A DNA stretch of 64,000 nt from Leptospirillum ferrooxidans C2-3 (GCF_000284315.1 NC_017094.1:1333486-1397485); one strand, 5' to 3'. Positions 9,659 to 18,665 are shown, numbered from the stretch's first letter. Notes: generated by a model from the sequence alone, not told the origin. Program-made: numbers and translations.

Positions 9659-11112
9659 AGTCAATTCCAATTGAAGAATGAGTCTGAAAATCAGATCCTC
9701 CGATGAGGAAAAAGATCAGAATCGTTTCTGGTTAAAAGTCTGGATCTGAGTTTTTGGCTTTCTGATCCTCAGGCCCGTTTTTCAGGTCTTTCTGTCCAGG
9801 ACTGAAAAAGGGAATCCCTAGCGATATTCATCTGTTCTGCCGCTTCATTATCCGTCTTTGACAAGGCGATCTTTTCCAGTTGGGACATGGTCACACCCGG
9901 TTTCAGGCAACTCTCCGAAGAGGGGAGGGACTTGAACTTTTCAAAAGGTGTTTTCATGTCCTCATATCGATAGCTTTTCTTCTCCTTTCCTTTTGTATCG
10001 GTCACGGTTCTGGGGAAGAAACAGGGCCGGTGGAAGTTCACGTAAGGGTTCAGGTGCTCCCGACAGAAGGTATTGACCTCCTTGGAAAAGACTTGGGGAA
10101 TATGGGCATATCCCAGATGCTTTCTCACCACGGAAGCATTCTTGGATTCTGCCAGGGCATTGTCGTTTGAGTGTCGTGGCCGGCTCTTGGTAAGCTCGAT
10201 CAGAAGCTTCTTCAGGAGCTTGGCGACCTGATAGTTGATATATTCCGATCCGTTGTCGGCATGAATGCCCAGAATCACGAAGGGAAAGGCCTCTATCATC
10301 TCTTTTAAAACCGGGATCAGGTAGGCTTCGCTGATCTTCTCGCAAGTGGCCACCACCTGGTACTGGGTCACGCAATCGACGGCATTGATGTGATAGACCC
10401 CTTTCTGCCCGTCCTGGTCTCCCTGATGCACGCTGTCGATCCGGAGATACCCGGGAGAGCCTTCCGGACGGGGAGCGCGTCGTTCCCCAATGGGAGCTTT
10501 CGTGGACCGGGTTTTCGTCCAATGCCGGCGTTTTGAGATGTACTCTTTGCCGCCCCTCAGGTTGTACAGGTGGGAGACCGAAATCCCGGAGAGGACAGCA
10601 TACTTTTCTTCTCCGTAGATCTTAACGGCCCGCTCCATCAGCTTCTTCGTGGCGGGTCCGGAAAGGGTTCCATGCCGTTCATCCATCTCTGCCAGAAGAG
10701 CCACATCGCGAGGAGTAAAAACTCTCTTGAATCCCTGCCTGGGCGACTGGTATCCCAGTGTCACCGTCCCCGTGGCCTGAAATTTCCGGACAAGCCGGGT
10801 CACCTGCTGGCGGGAGAGTCCGGTCATCCGTTCAAGATACCGAAGGACCACACCCTTCTCCTTCCGTCCAAGTTTCTCATACCCAAACCGCGTCAGGGTG
10901 CGCTGAACAAAGGGGTATCGTTCCTCCTTGACCACACAGAACAGGCTCTCTATTCCTTTCAAAAACTCTTCTACTTGCATCAGCGTTTTGAGCTTCGCCT
11001 CGTCCATATTGATCACCATGCCCTATATTATGAACGATTCGATCTCTTTCAGACTCATTTCTTACTGGAATCACGAACCCCCTTTCAGACTCATACCATA
11101 TTGGATGAGGCT
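9659..11112 (-). mobile_element. DDE-type IS, copy 2, inside the acyltransferase gene
   Basis: It has the same 1454-bp length and ends as copy 1. The 5-bp target duplication is CTATT (9654-9658 and 11113-11117); a sixth matching base is ambiguous with the element's first base. The host gene reads through once the element is removed. Confidence 0.9.
9769..11019 (-). CDS. integrase-core transposase, copy 2 (416 aa)
   Basis: It is the same protein as copy 1 with only a few changes, and its frame and DDE residues are intact. Two undamaged, nearly identical copies within 3 kb show that this IS has been active recently, in contrast to the decayed IS3, IS256 and intron pieces around it. Confidence 0.85.
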   Translation of the reverse strand: MVINMDEAKLKTLMQVEEFLKGIESLFCVVKEERYPFVQRTLTRFGYEKLGRKEKGVVLRYLERMTGLSRQQVTRLVRKFQATGTVTLGYQSPRQGFKRVFTPRDVALLAEMDERHGTLSGPATKKLMERAVKIYGEEKYAVLSGISVSHLYNLRGGKEYISKRRHWTKTRSTKAPIGERRAPRPEGSPGYLRIDSVHQGDQDGQKGVYHINAVDCVTQYQVVATCEKISEAYLIPVLKEMIEAFPFVILGIHADNGSEYINYQVAKLLKKLLIELTKSRPRHSNDNALAESKNASVVRKHLGYAHIPQVFSKEVNTFCREHLNPYVNFHRPCFFPRTVTDTKGKEKKSYRYEDMKTPFEKFKSLPSSESCLKPGVTMSQLEKIALSKTDNEAAEQMNIARDSLFQSWTERPEKRA

Positions 11113-11818
11113 CTATTATGACTCTTCTATGTGGACTATGCATAATGAATTCTTAGGGAGTTTCGTTGTCTTTGGTCTTGCTCTTTGGATCTTAAATTTT
11201 AATTCTAGAAAAAAAGAACTCAGAGTTATTATCTTATACTTTTTATTAATTATTTTTATGATAGTAATTTATAATAATATCTGGTTATTGCCCTTTGTCG
11301 CAGGGATTACTTGTGCAATATATTTCCCTGAAATTGAAAAAAATAATTCTTTATATAAAGCTTTCAAGTTTGTCTTAGGAGGAATTGGATTATACCTTTT
11401 AGGTCATTATCAGTCATGTGGAGCTTATTTATATTTTAAAAATATAAATTATATTTATTCTAATACAGTTGGATCCTGTCTTCTAATATTTTCTCTTTAT
11501 AACTTAAGATTGAGTGGATTCAAATCGAAAATCGCTGTTGTTCTAGGAAAGATATCATTCCCTCTTTATCTTATCCATGTATTAATTATCTGTTCATTTA
11601 GTAGTTCTTTATATATTTATATGATATCAAATAATTATCCTCATTACTTTATCTTAATAATTTTGTTTACTTTGTTAATAAGTGTGATTATATCTTATCC
11701 TCTTATATTAATTAATGATGTCTGGATTAAGTCATTGAATAAATTAATTATTAAATTAGTTAAGTAGAACTCTCAACCCACTTTCAGCACTTCTTGTTGA
11801 AGACGTGATCTATTTTAA

Positions 11819-11849
11819 GACCCGATGTCTTTTAAAAAGACATCGGGTC
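11819..11849. terminator. 15-bp perfect hairpin at the end of the IS1634-type transposase
   Basis: GACCCGATGTCTTTT (11819-11833) pairs perfectly with 11835-11849 and overlaps the transposase stop codon (minus strand, 11850-11848). Downstream on the minus strand the sequence is TTAAAAT, a weak U-tract. It could end transcription from the transposase or shield it from the convergent acyltransferase. Confidence 0.55.
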
Positions 11850-13515
11850 AGGGAACGCCGTAGATCGCTTTCACCTCCGGGGAGAAGAAGGAGATGATCT
11901 TTTTCTGCACCTCCTTCATCCAGATCGCCCCGGCGGGATCCCCTCGGGAGGGCATCCAGTTTATGCCCTCCATCAACTGGAAGATCCAGCGCATCGTGGG
12001 GCGACTGGTCGGCTTCTTCTTCTGATCCGGAACAGACCCCTTCAGGGTCTTGAGGGTTCGGCGCAGCTCCTCTTCGGCCAGGGAGTAGATCAAGAGGGCG
12101 ATCCCCATGACCACCGTCAGGGCCATGATGCGCTTCTCGCTCTTAAGGAAGAACGCGTCCGCAAAGAACAGCGGATCTTTGTAGAAGCGGAACCCCGGTT
12201 CAATCGAGGTTCCCTGGGACTTGTAGAGCGCGATCATCTCCGGGGCGGGCAGGGCCTTGTCATCCAGATGGTTTGAGGCAATGACAAAGAACCCTTTGCG
12301 ATGGAGCTCCCGATCGATCCCTTCGGGATCCGGCTCAAAGGATCCCGAGATCCGGTACCCCTGAATCTCCGGTTTCGCGTCCTTTTTGGGACGTCCGGAA
12401 CGGACATGGCCCGTTTCCTCGGACACGACGCATTCGGAGGCCCGGTGGTACCGGGCTTTTCCAAAGATCTCCTCCCAGGCGGTCCTGGCATCCTCCGAAC
12501 AGGAGAAGACCGTCTGGGACAGAGCGCGCAGGGAGGCCTCTAGCGCTTTCTTTTCCCGGGACACCGCTCGAGACAGCGTCTTCTCCTCCCGTTCCCGGGA
12601 CGTCTGGGAGTAGACCAGGATCCATCGCTGAGGAATGCCTCCGAAGGTGGTTCCCACCTCGCAGAATCGGATCCCCGGAAGATCCTCTCCTCCCGGACGG
12701 AAGGCCTCGAGAGGAACCTCCGACAGCAGGTGGCGGACTAGACCAACCGTCTCGGGTACCCGCGTGACCCACTGGATCTTGCCTGACAGCTCTCCGATCG
12801 TCTTCTTGGTGTAGAGGGCGCTGTCGGCTACGAAGAGCATGGGAGTCTCCGCTCCCTGGACCTGCTGCAGGAAGGACTGGATCGTCCGGGAGAAGCTGGT
12901 CTTGTCGACGGTGTTCCCATCCAGGGCTTCCACCCAGATCGGGATCCGGCTCTTGTGCAGGGTGATCATATTGAGCACGAACTGCTTCAGATCCGGACGG
13001 TGATCCTTCGAGAACCCATGGGTGATCCGAATCACGGCCGGTTCCCCCTCATCCTCCGCCTCTTCGTCCTCCCGGGCTTCGCTCTGCGGATACCGTCCGG
13101 AGAGCGTGAAAGAGGTCGAATCGAGGTGGAAGAAGGTGGTTCCTCTCTCCGACAACCCCACGGCGGAACTGGCCAGGTGCAGGAAGAGCGCGGAGAGCCC
13201 CGCTTCGTGCAGATCATCCAAAGCCCGGCCCAGGGTGAACTCGTTGAGGTCTTCTTCCGTCAGTCCCGAACGAATCAGCGTTCCCACCGGCTTCGTCTCG
13301 AAGTAGGCCGGAGTCAGATAGAGAGGACGACTGACGAAGCCCAGGCCGTTCAACACCAGGGCCAGGACCGCCTCTCCTGCTGTCACACCCCGCTGGGGAG
13401 CCGGCGGAATCATCCGGTCGATGATCTCCACCAGACGGATCTTCCGAGCCACACCCGAGACGATCCCCAGATGGTCGATCCGGCGAACCTGCGATAAGAG
13501 TCCATTTTCTTCCAC
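11848..13515 (-). CDS. IS1634-type transposase (555 aa)
   Basis: An intact, high-GC frame. N-terminal residues 1-60 (HLGIVSGVARKIRLVEIIDR) and GEAVLALVLNGLGFVSRPLY match the family, as do the FHLDSTSFTLSG region with the first catalytic Asp, ITHGFSKDHRPDLKQFVLNM, MLFVADSALYTKKTI with the second Asp, and the GFRFYKDPLFFADAFFLKS region near the C-terminus with IMALTVVMGIALLIYSLAE. I could not find convincing terminal inverted repeats; the element probably reaches from about 11.8 to 13.5 kb. It separates the acyltransferase from the deoxysugar genes. Confidence 0.85.
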   Translation of the reverse strand: MEENGLLSQVRRIDHLGIVSGVARKIRLVEIIDRMIPPAPQRGVTAGEAVLALVLNGLGFVSRPLYLTPAYFETKPVGTLIRSGLTEEDLNEFTLGRALDDLHEAGLSALFLHLASSAVGLSERGTTFFHLDSTSFTLSGRYPQSEAREDEEAEDEGEPAVIRITHGFSKDHRPDLKQFVLNMITLHKSRIPIWVEALDGNTVDKTSFSRTIQSFLQQVQGAETPMLFVADSALYTKKTIGELSGKIQWVTRVPETVGLVRHLLSEVPLEAFRPGGEDLPGIRFCEVGTTFGGIPQRWILVYSQTSREREEKTLSRAVSREKKALEASLRALSQTVFSCSEDARTAWEEIFGKARYHRASECVVSEETGHVRSGRPKKDAKPEIQGYRISGSFEPDPEGIDRELHRKGFFVIASNHLDDKALPAPEMIALYKSQGTSIEPGFRFYKDPLFFADAFFLKSEKRIMALTVVMGIALLIYSLAEEELRRTLKTLKGSVPDQKKKPTSRPTMRWIFQLMEGINWMPSRGDPAGAIWMKEVQKKIISFFSPEVKAIYGVP

Positions 13516-13534
13516 CCATGCCTACCGATTACAC

Positions 13535-13660
13535 TCTGTCGAGAACCATTAAATCGCACTCAGATATGAAAAATCAAGTAAAATTTCTCGTAAGAAAATA
13601 TCGTTAAAGGAAAATCACTTACAAATCTCCAAAAACTTCACGAGAGAACTGCTGGATGTG
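13535..13660. repeat. diverged direct repeat, copy A1
   Basis: This stretch and 14131-14258 share long matches, for example CTCTGT-GAGAA-CATTAAATCGCA, CGTTAAAGGAAAATCACTTA and CTGGATGTGG. They are about 600 bp apart and bracket the intron, IS256 and IS3 fragments. The origin is not recognised; it may be an end of another lost element. Confidence 0.7.
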
Positions 13661-13787
13661 GGCGTTATGCAACAATGTGAAGGCATTTCTGGGCATGGTA
13701 CGGGACTTCTTGAAGGAATCTAGACCGCTGACGCAAGAAGCCGTCAGCGGTCTGCTGAACCCGATCATTCGGGGATGGGCCAATTAT
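13656..13787 (+). pseudogene. group II intron maturase, C-terminal fragment
   Basis: Translation gives NVKAFLGMVRDFLKES, then LTQEAVSGLLNPIIRGWANYE, the characteristic C-terminal 'LNP-IRGWANY' region of LtrA-type intron proteins. It is cut at 13787 where an IS256 end starts; a TAG at 13794 is supplied by the IS. There is no RT domain upstream. It could be the missing 3' part of the gene at 5377-6190 or of a sister copy. Confidence 0.75.
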
Positions 13788-14018
13788 GAGAAATAGCCAA
13801 AAATCGTGTTTAAAAGCATCAGGCTGCATCCTGCTTTAAGTTTCCCTCCAGGATTCTGTCTTTAAATTTTTTTCATTCCAGAATTAGAGTCAGGGGGTTG
13901 GTCCCTTGAGCTTTCTCCACCGTTTCTAGGCAGAAAGTCCCAGCTTAAATATCATGGTCAGAATCGTCTCTTTTTGGTGAAGCATCCCTGAGACTGATTG
14001 CTCCGATGATGAATAGTG
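13788..14018 (-). mobile_element. IS256-family fragment (transposase C-terminal end)
   Basis: It aligns base by base with 6191-6420 of the better-preserved copy, from GAGAAATAG-CAAAA through the stretches for the inverted repeat and the transposase C-terminus, with many substitutions. It then breaks off near 14018 into an IS3 fragment. Confidence 0.8.
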
Positions 14019-14130
14019 AGATTTCTTTTAATGTCAAATACACTGAAGGAGCAAGGTGACAGTTCATCCTCATTTGTAGCTATTGTCTTTAAGAAAGTAA
14101 AAAATGATCTTAACACATGGGTCTAATTCA
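14019..14130 (+). mobile_element. IS3 element A, worn right-end fragment
   Basis: It aligns with the reverse complement of 3099-3210 over its full length: AGATTTCTTT, GTCAAA-ACACTGAA, TCATTTG and the terminal CATGGGTC-AATTCA all match. It is therefore the same IS3 element whose 3' fragment truncates mazF, in the opposite orientation here and more diverged. Confidence 0.75.
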
Positions 14131-14258
14131 CTCTGTTGAGAAGCATTAAATCGCATTCAGATATAAAAAATAAAGAGAAAGATTTTCTAAAAATACCGTT
14201 AAAGGAAAATCACTTAAAATCCCCCTGCTCCTCTTGGAGAACTACTGGATGTGGTTTA
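14131..14258. repeat. diverged direct repeat, copy A2
   Basis: Partner of 13535-13660. It begins exactly where the IS3 end stops. Nothing recognisable lies between it and the rmlD-like stop codon near 14399. Confidence 0.7.
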
Positions 14259-14398
14259 TAAAGAAGATCCTAAGTCTTGTTCGGAGGATGTGAGAATAAA
14301 GGATGCTGATCATGCGGGAAGAGTATACGGAATCGTATTTTATACTCTACCTTTAATTCGATTCCAAGAACTATGATCTGATCTGTTGACATTATCTT

Positions 14399-15259
14399 CT
14401 AGAAATTCATCACATACCGTTCAAGGTCTTCTCTCCACATGCCTGGAAAAGGAGCACTAGTCATTAATGGAAGGTATATTGATTCAATTGCATCAGACAA
14501 AGGTCTTGGAGCTGATAATGGAAACATAGAGGATGAAACTGAAGTCACTTTGCCACGATATTTTAGGATCTTAGATAACTCCAAAGCAATCTCATAACGG
14601 CTTATTCCCCCAATACTTGCATAATGAACAATGCCTGCTGGTCTATTATCGATTGCCCATTTTATAAAACAAGAAAGTGATTCGGCTTCAGTTATTGAAC
14701 CGATTCGATCACTAACAGCTTTGATTTCAGGAACCCCTGATTCAATTGCTTCAATTATCTTACCAACGAATTTATGGTCTTTTCCTCTTCCTCCGCCAAT
14801 CATCCATCCGGCCCGTATAATCAAAAAGTCTTTGGGCCCAAACATTGCTATAGCTTGCTCACCATAAAATTTAGATTTCCCATAATAATTAGACGGGTTT
14901 GGAATATCTAACTCATTAAAGATTATTTGATTGGCTGAGCTAAAAATATTTGAGGTTGATATGTATACTAAATATGATCCACATTCCCGTGCTCCTTGCG
15001 CAATTGATTGTGTCGCAAGAGCATTTTTTCTTGCAGCTATTTGAGGTGCTCTCTCGCATAAATCAACATCAGTTTCTGCTGCCATATGGATAATACAATA
15101 CGGGCGGTATTTCAATATCGTCTCATAACAAGTTTGGGGGTTATCTAAGTCAAGCTCATTTCTCGGTGGAATGACCAAATTAAAATTGGACAAACTCAAA
15201 TTACGGCTGATATAAGAACCCAACATACCTGTCGAACCAGTTATTAGCAAATTACTCAT
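14399..15259 (-). CDS. RmlD-like NAD(P)-dependent sugar reductase (286 aa)
   Basis: Extended SDR enzyme of the dTDP-4-dehydrorhamnose reductase (RmlD/RfbD) family, which reduces the 4-keto group of a dTDP-6-deoxyhexose. Visible are the nucleotide-binding motif TGSTGMLGSYISR (residues 7-19), IHMAAETDVDLCE, the STSNIF Ser/Thr, and the catalytic YYGKSKFYGEQ with Tyr and Lys (about 134-138). Length is normal. It overlaps the upstream RmlC-like gene by 8 bp, so the two are co-translated. The sequence is AT-rich and probably imported. Because its partner is a non-standard epimerase, the product may be a sugar other than L-rhamnose. Confidence 0.8.
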   Translation of the reverse strand: MSNLLITGSTGMLGSYISRNLSLSNFNLVIPPRNELDLDNPQTCYETILKYRPYCIIHMAAETDVDLCERAPQIAARKNALATQSIAQGARECGSYLVYISTSNIFSSANQIIFNELDIPNPSNYYGKSKFYGEQAIAMFGPKDFLIIRAGWMIGGGRGKDHKFVGKIIEAIESGVPEIKAVSDRIGSITEAESLSCFIKWAIDNRPAGIVHYASIGGISRYEIALELSKILKYRGKVTSVSSSMFPLSAPRPLSDAIESIYLPLMTSAPFPGMWREDLERYVMNF

Positions 15260-15833
15260 TTGTTACCTCCAATAATTCTGAATCTTTGAGTTTTTTATAA
15301 TGGCCATCCTTATTGTTAACGATATACCCTAAGGCGATTGGATATTCATAAGGAATTAAAGGCCATTTAATTCCAATGATTGGATCATCGTGGTGAATAT
15401 ATCTCTGATAGTATTCATTACATTTTTTTGTATATTTAGAATAAATTAGAGTTTCGTTTGTTAAAGATAACCAACCTCTAGCATAACCTTCTGGAATCCA
15501 CATTTGGGTATGGTTTTTTTGAGACAAAACCTCCCCTCTCCAATGTCCTAAGAATCTGGAATTTTTCATAATATCAACTGCTACGCAATAAACTTCCCCT
15601 CTTAACACGGTAATCAGTGTTCCTTGGGTGTCTTGAATCTGATAATGTAGTCCTTGAATTTCTGCTTGCTTTAAAGAAAATACTCTGTCTTCAGTGAAAC
15701 TTACCTTTTTTCCTATTAAAGAATCGAAATCGTCATTGTTATATGACACATTAGAATAACAGTATGAATTTAATTCCTCATTAGGTTCTAACAGAACTAC
15801 ACCATTTAGTGATAACCTTTTTATTAACTTCAT
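15252..15833 (-). CDS. RmlC-like sugar epimerase with altered active site (193 aa)
   Basis: Cupin enzyme of the dTDP-4-dehydrorhamnose 3,5-epimerase family. I chose the ATG at 15833 because GAGGAAAAA precedes it; an upstream in-frame ATG exists at 15872. The core is EIQGLHYQIQDTQGTLITVLRGEVYCVAVDI, here described by parts: the GLHYQ His is present, but the Arg before GLHYQ is Gln, the Lys of the family's QGKLV is Thr, and the His in the family's P-G-F-A-H-G is Arg (EGYARGW). These are positions tied to catalysis and substrate binding, so it is probably a 3- or 5-only epimerase or acts on another sugar. A canonical paralogue lies at 18666-19214. Confidence 0.75.
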   Translation of the reverse strand: MKLIKRLSLNGVVLLEPNEELNSYCYSNVSYNNDDFDSLIGKKVSFTEDRVFSLKQAEIQGLHYQIQDTQGTLITVLRGEVYCVAVDIMKNSRFLGHWRGEVLSQKNHTQMWIPEGYARGWLSLTNETLIYSKYTKKCNEYYQRYIHHDDPIIGIKWPLIPYEYPIALGYIVNNKDGHYKKLKDSELLEVTNE

Positions 15834-16009
15834 TTTTTCCTCTACGAATGAAGGGGCATAGTAAAAAAACAAAAACTGTCATTTGATTCGTGAGACTCTT
15901 ATATTGTTTTATAATTTCCAAAACATGAATAAAGCGTTTAAAAAGGCAAATTTTTTGAATTATACCTTTATCAATTGACTAAGGAGCTATAATTCCTTTT
16001 ATAAACTAG

Positions 16010-16290
16010 GGTTAGATCAGCAAGATCAGGAGCATCCTACTTAGATCACTCTAAACAATATTATTTTAATATTTTCTCTCTCAAGAATAAATGTTATGTG
16101 TTTAAATCCACTAATCTTTCTCCCCCAGTTCTAAGTATAAAGTCTAATTTAACATTATTATCATTTTCACTTCCTCTTCTTCGTGCAACATAGAATTGAT
16201 TGACCAGTTTCGTTATGAATTGTGGCAATCACAGCTCGTTCGGATTCGTGTTCCCGATATCGCTAATGCTATTTTTGGGGAAATACTTCC
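16010..16290 (-). mobile_element. very degenerate IS256 remnant
   Basis: It aligns without large gaps to 6230-6480: ATCTTTCTCC-CC-GTTCT, AAAGTC-AA-TTAACAT, GATTG-CC, GAAT-GTGGCAA and TCGTTCGGAT-CGTGTTCC-GAT match in order, but more than a third of positions differ and most changes are toward A or T. It is the oldest of three copies of this IS in the window. Confidence 0.65.
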
Positions 16291-17317
16291 TCCCATGTAT
16301 ACTGGGAATACTTGGGCTCCTCCGACAGTATTTTGGGCGAGGAAAAAAGTGTCCCCTCAAAACGGGAATCATAATAGACTATTTCCATACAAAATAAAGG
16401 GATCTAGTCTAAAATGAATAGAAAATATTTTTCCCCTGATTATTCACACCACCTAAACAAAAAGTACACCGGCAACCCTTATAATTCTTAAGGTGTAGTG
16501 GATCTGTTCATCCAAAGACAATCAAACAAACCATCTCCTGAAAGCAGTTTTTCCGCTGGGAGTCTGGAACGATGGAGTCACCGGACAGCACCAGAAGCAT
16601 GCTTATCCCTCTGTCCGCGAGATTCATTTCCTTTCGAAGAACAGACAAACCCTGAGAAAAAGAGTTTAGAGGGGACAGCTAAGTGCATCAATAATTCAAC
16701 CACTTCTTCTGGAACTAATCCCGATAAGACCTAAACGGTCTCTTTGCCCTCCGTCTTTACAATGGTCCACCCAGAATGGATCTTGGTCTCCATGTTCACC
16801 GCCAGCAGGGCGTTGTACACATACTCTCGCTATTTTTCATGAAGACTCGATTATCCCCAGATCCGAAAACTAGATCTCCTTCTTGTCTCCATCTCTTTGC
16901 GGGTTTATCTTTCTCTTACTGAGTTTTAAGCTCCGCTTTCGTTTTCAGGATTTATGTCAGCTTTTCCTCCTGAAACACAATCTTTCCCTCTGCCCGGATG
17001 ATCGCTTCCTTGGAGAGTACTTTTCTAAAAGCGCTGTTGGAAAGAATACCGATTTCTACGGGAGAACTCCTACCCAGTCTACTTCACCTTGTCGAGATCC
17101 AGCACTTTAGCTTCTCTTCCTCTTCTTTCATCCAGTCATGGCTCATGGTTTATTGCTTGAAGGTGTCCTCAGGGACTTTTCTTTGCTTCGGGCAAGAGGA
17201 ACATCCACTTGAAGACCACTTCCATCTTTGCATAGATGCCACTTCCTAAATTCGATGAAGCTCGGGTAGTACCCCTTTATTTATGGTTCAATGCATGTTA
17301 TATCCATAAAAATATAG
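16291..17317. other. decayed non-coding stretch, origin unknown
   Basis: No intact gene. Between about 16600 and 17150 the minus strand reads like broken coding sequence (for example EYVYNALLAVNMETKIHSGW at about 16800, followed by GLVPEEVVELLMHLA after a stop, and KEAIIRAEGKIVFQEEKL near 17000), with many stops. The GC content is higher than in the flanking genes. I do not recognise the source. Confidence 0.4.
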
Positions 17318-18553
17318 CTATTCGTTGTTTATATAATGATATATTTTTTCCATTTCACTATCCCAAGTAATATTCTTCATCGTATTTACCCCACCTATGC
17401 CTAACATTTGCCGCAAATCGAAGTCATCATATAGCTTTTTAAATCCATCAAATACAGCTTGAGGTACAGGATCGGTTAAATATGAATTTACTTGATTCTT
17501 TAGCATCCACTCAACTTGTGGACCATTATTTGACAAAACAGGAACGCCACATGCCATTAACTCAACCGGCAAATAGGATAGATTAGTCGCAGAAAATGCA
17601 ATACCTATATCACATGTTCTATACAGATTCCCTGTATCTTTTAGACTCATATTCCCTAATAATGTAGCTTGAAAGTTTGGCTTAAATGCTAGTTTAAGCC
17701 CTGCTATAACTATTTCAACGTCTGGATAATTCTCAGATATTTTCTTTAATACTTTCATACCAAGCTCAAAACAGCGTCTCTCAGTAGAGGGTCTTCCATA
17801 AAAAAAGATCCGTTTTACCTTAGGACGAATAAAGTTTGCTTCTCTAAATGGAAAGAAAATTTCCTTATCAGCCGCAAAAAAATAATCCTGTGCTTTTCCT
17901 CCATGCATTTCAAAACAATGCTTCAGCCAACCTCCGCCAGTGATCCCTTTAAAGCCAAATGTATAGGTTGTTTTTGCTTGTAAAGATGTCGTTCCAAATG
18001 GATAAAAATAACACTCATAATCCTGCATAAAATAATATTTTTCCTTTGAAAATGGAAATGACCTGACTTGATATGCTGATTGCCATGTAGTAGCAATTGC
18101 AGCTGAACACTCAGGTAGACATCGTCCATCAACATAAACTTCTAATCTACAATCAGGTAGTGCTTCGTTTAACTCAGTCTGGAGATTATTGCTGGATAAA
18201 TGCCGTTCATTGTTATACACGTAAATAATATTCCGGGTATCTTTTTGAGCAAAATAATTTGCAAATCGGAATAATGTGTAATGACCTCCCCCCCACACAT
18301 TTGACCAATCGGGCACAAACCAGATAAAGGTTTTTTTGGCCATGGGAGGGCCAGTTATTTTTTGTGCACCTCCAAATGAACTCCAATCCGTATAATCATA
18401 AACTGGATTCTCTGCAATAGGCACTTCTCCCCTTCCTTTGGATAAAAGAAGAAGAAAGCTCCCTGGAAATATTTTATAAAATGCATAGAATATCGTATTT
18501 AAAAATCCATATTTTTTTAAAAAAGAGAAAAATTTTAAAAAATTTCCTGTCAT
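17318..18553 (-). CDS. WsaF-like rhamnosyltransferase (GT4 type, 411 aa)
   Basis: The segment FIWFVPDWSNVWGGGHYTLFRFANYFAQK (read as FVPDWSNVWGGGHYTLF plus FANYFAQK) is typical of the WsaF-type rhamnosyltransferases that build rhamnan glycans. The C-terminal GT-B half shows RIFFYGRPSTERRCFELG, ENYPDVEIVIAG, GNLYRTCDIGIAFSATNLSY and LPVELMACGVPVLSN, where the Glu and Gly-Val-Pro loop bind the nucleotide sugar. The N-terminus has one short hydrophobic stretch but no clear membrane anchor. It lies between the two rmlC-type genes in an AT-rich cluster on the same strand, which supports rhamnose or a related deoxysugar as donor. Substrate is inferred, family is fairly clear. Confidence 0.75.
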   Translation of the reverse strand: MTGNFLKFFSFLKKYGFLNTIFYAFYKIFPGSFLLLLSKGRGEVPIAENPVYDYTDWSSFGGAQKITGPPMAKKTFIWFVPDWSNVWGGGHYTLFRFANYFAQKDTRNIIYVYNNERHLSSNNLQTELNEALPDCRLEVYVDGRCLPECSAAIATTWQSAYQVRSFPFSKEKYYFMQDYECYFYPFGTTSLQAKTTYTFGFKGITGGGWLKHCFEMHGGKAQDYFFAADKEIFFPFREANFIRPKVKRIFFYGRPSTERRCFELGMKVLKKISENYPDVEIVIAGLKLAFKPNFQATLLGNMSLKDTGNLYRTCDIGIAFSATNLSYLPVELMACGVPVLSNNGPQVEWMLKNQVNSYLTDPVPQAVFDGFKKLYDDFDLRQMLGIGGVNTMKNITWDSEMEKIYHYINNE

Positions 18554-18665
18554 TTCACTCCCTAAATAAAAGAATTAAGTTAATTAGTAATTTATTAGTA
18601 AGGTTAAAACTTATTTTCCACTAGAAATGTAGACAAATAAATCATACGAAATAGATAATATCTTA

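Larger units (their letters stand above)
9145..11767 (+). pseudogene. acyltransferase-3 family protein, split by IS
   Basis: The N-terminal 172 codons (SLEALRGLASIIVVLWHS, then AVILFFVLSGFVLSR) are the hallmark of the membrane acyltransferase-3 family, which O-acetylates surface polysaccharides such as O-antigen or exopolysaccharide. After the IS (9659-11112) the gene resumes at 11113 with YDSSMWTMHNEFLGS, where the HNEF motif is typical, and continues through about seven hydrophobic helices to TAG at 11765-11767. Removing the IS and one CTATT copy restores one frame of about 390 codons. A GGAG lies just before the start. The gene is far more AT-rich than its surroundings, suggesting import. 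It is disrupted, so this sugar modification is presumably lost. Confidence 0.85.

Noticed and set aside
12955-13497. plus-strand frames opposite the IS1634-type transposase
   Set aside because: Antisense to an intact, conserved transposase.
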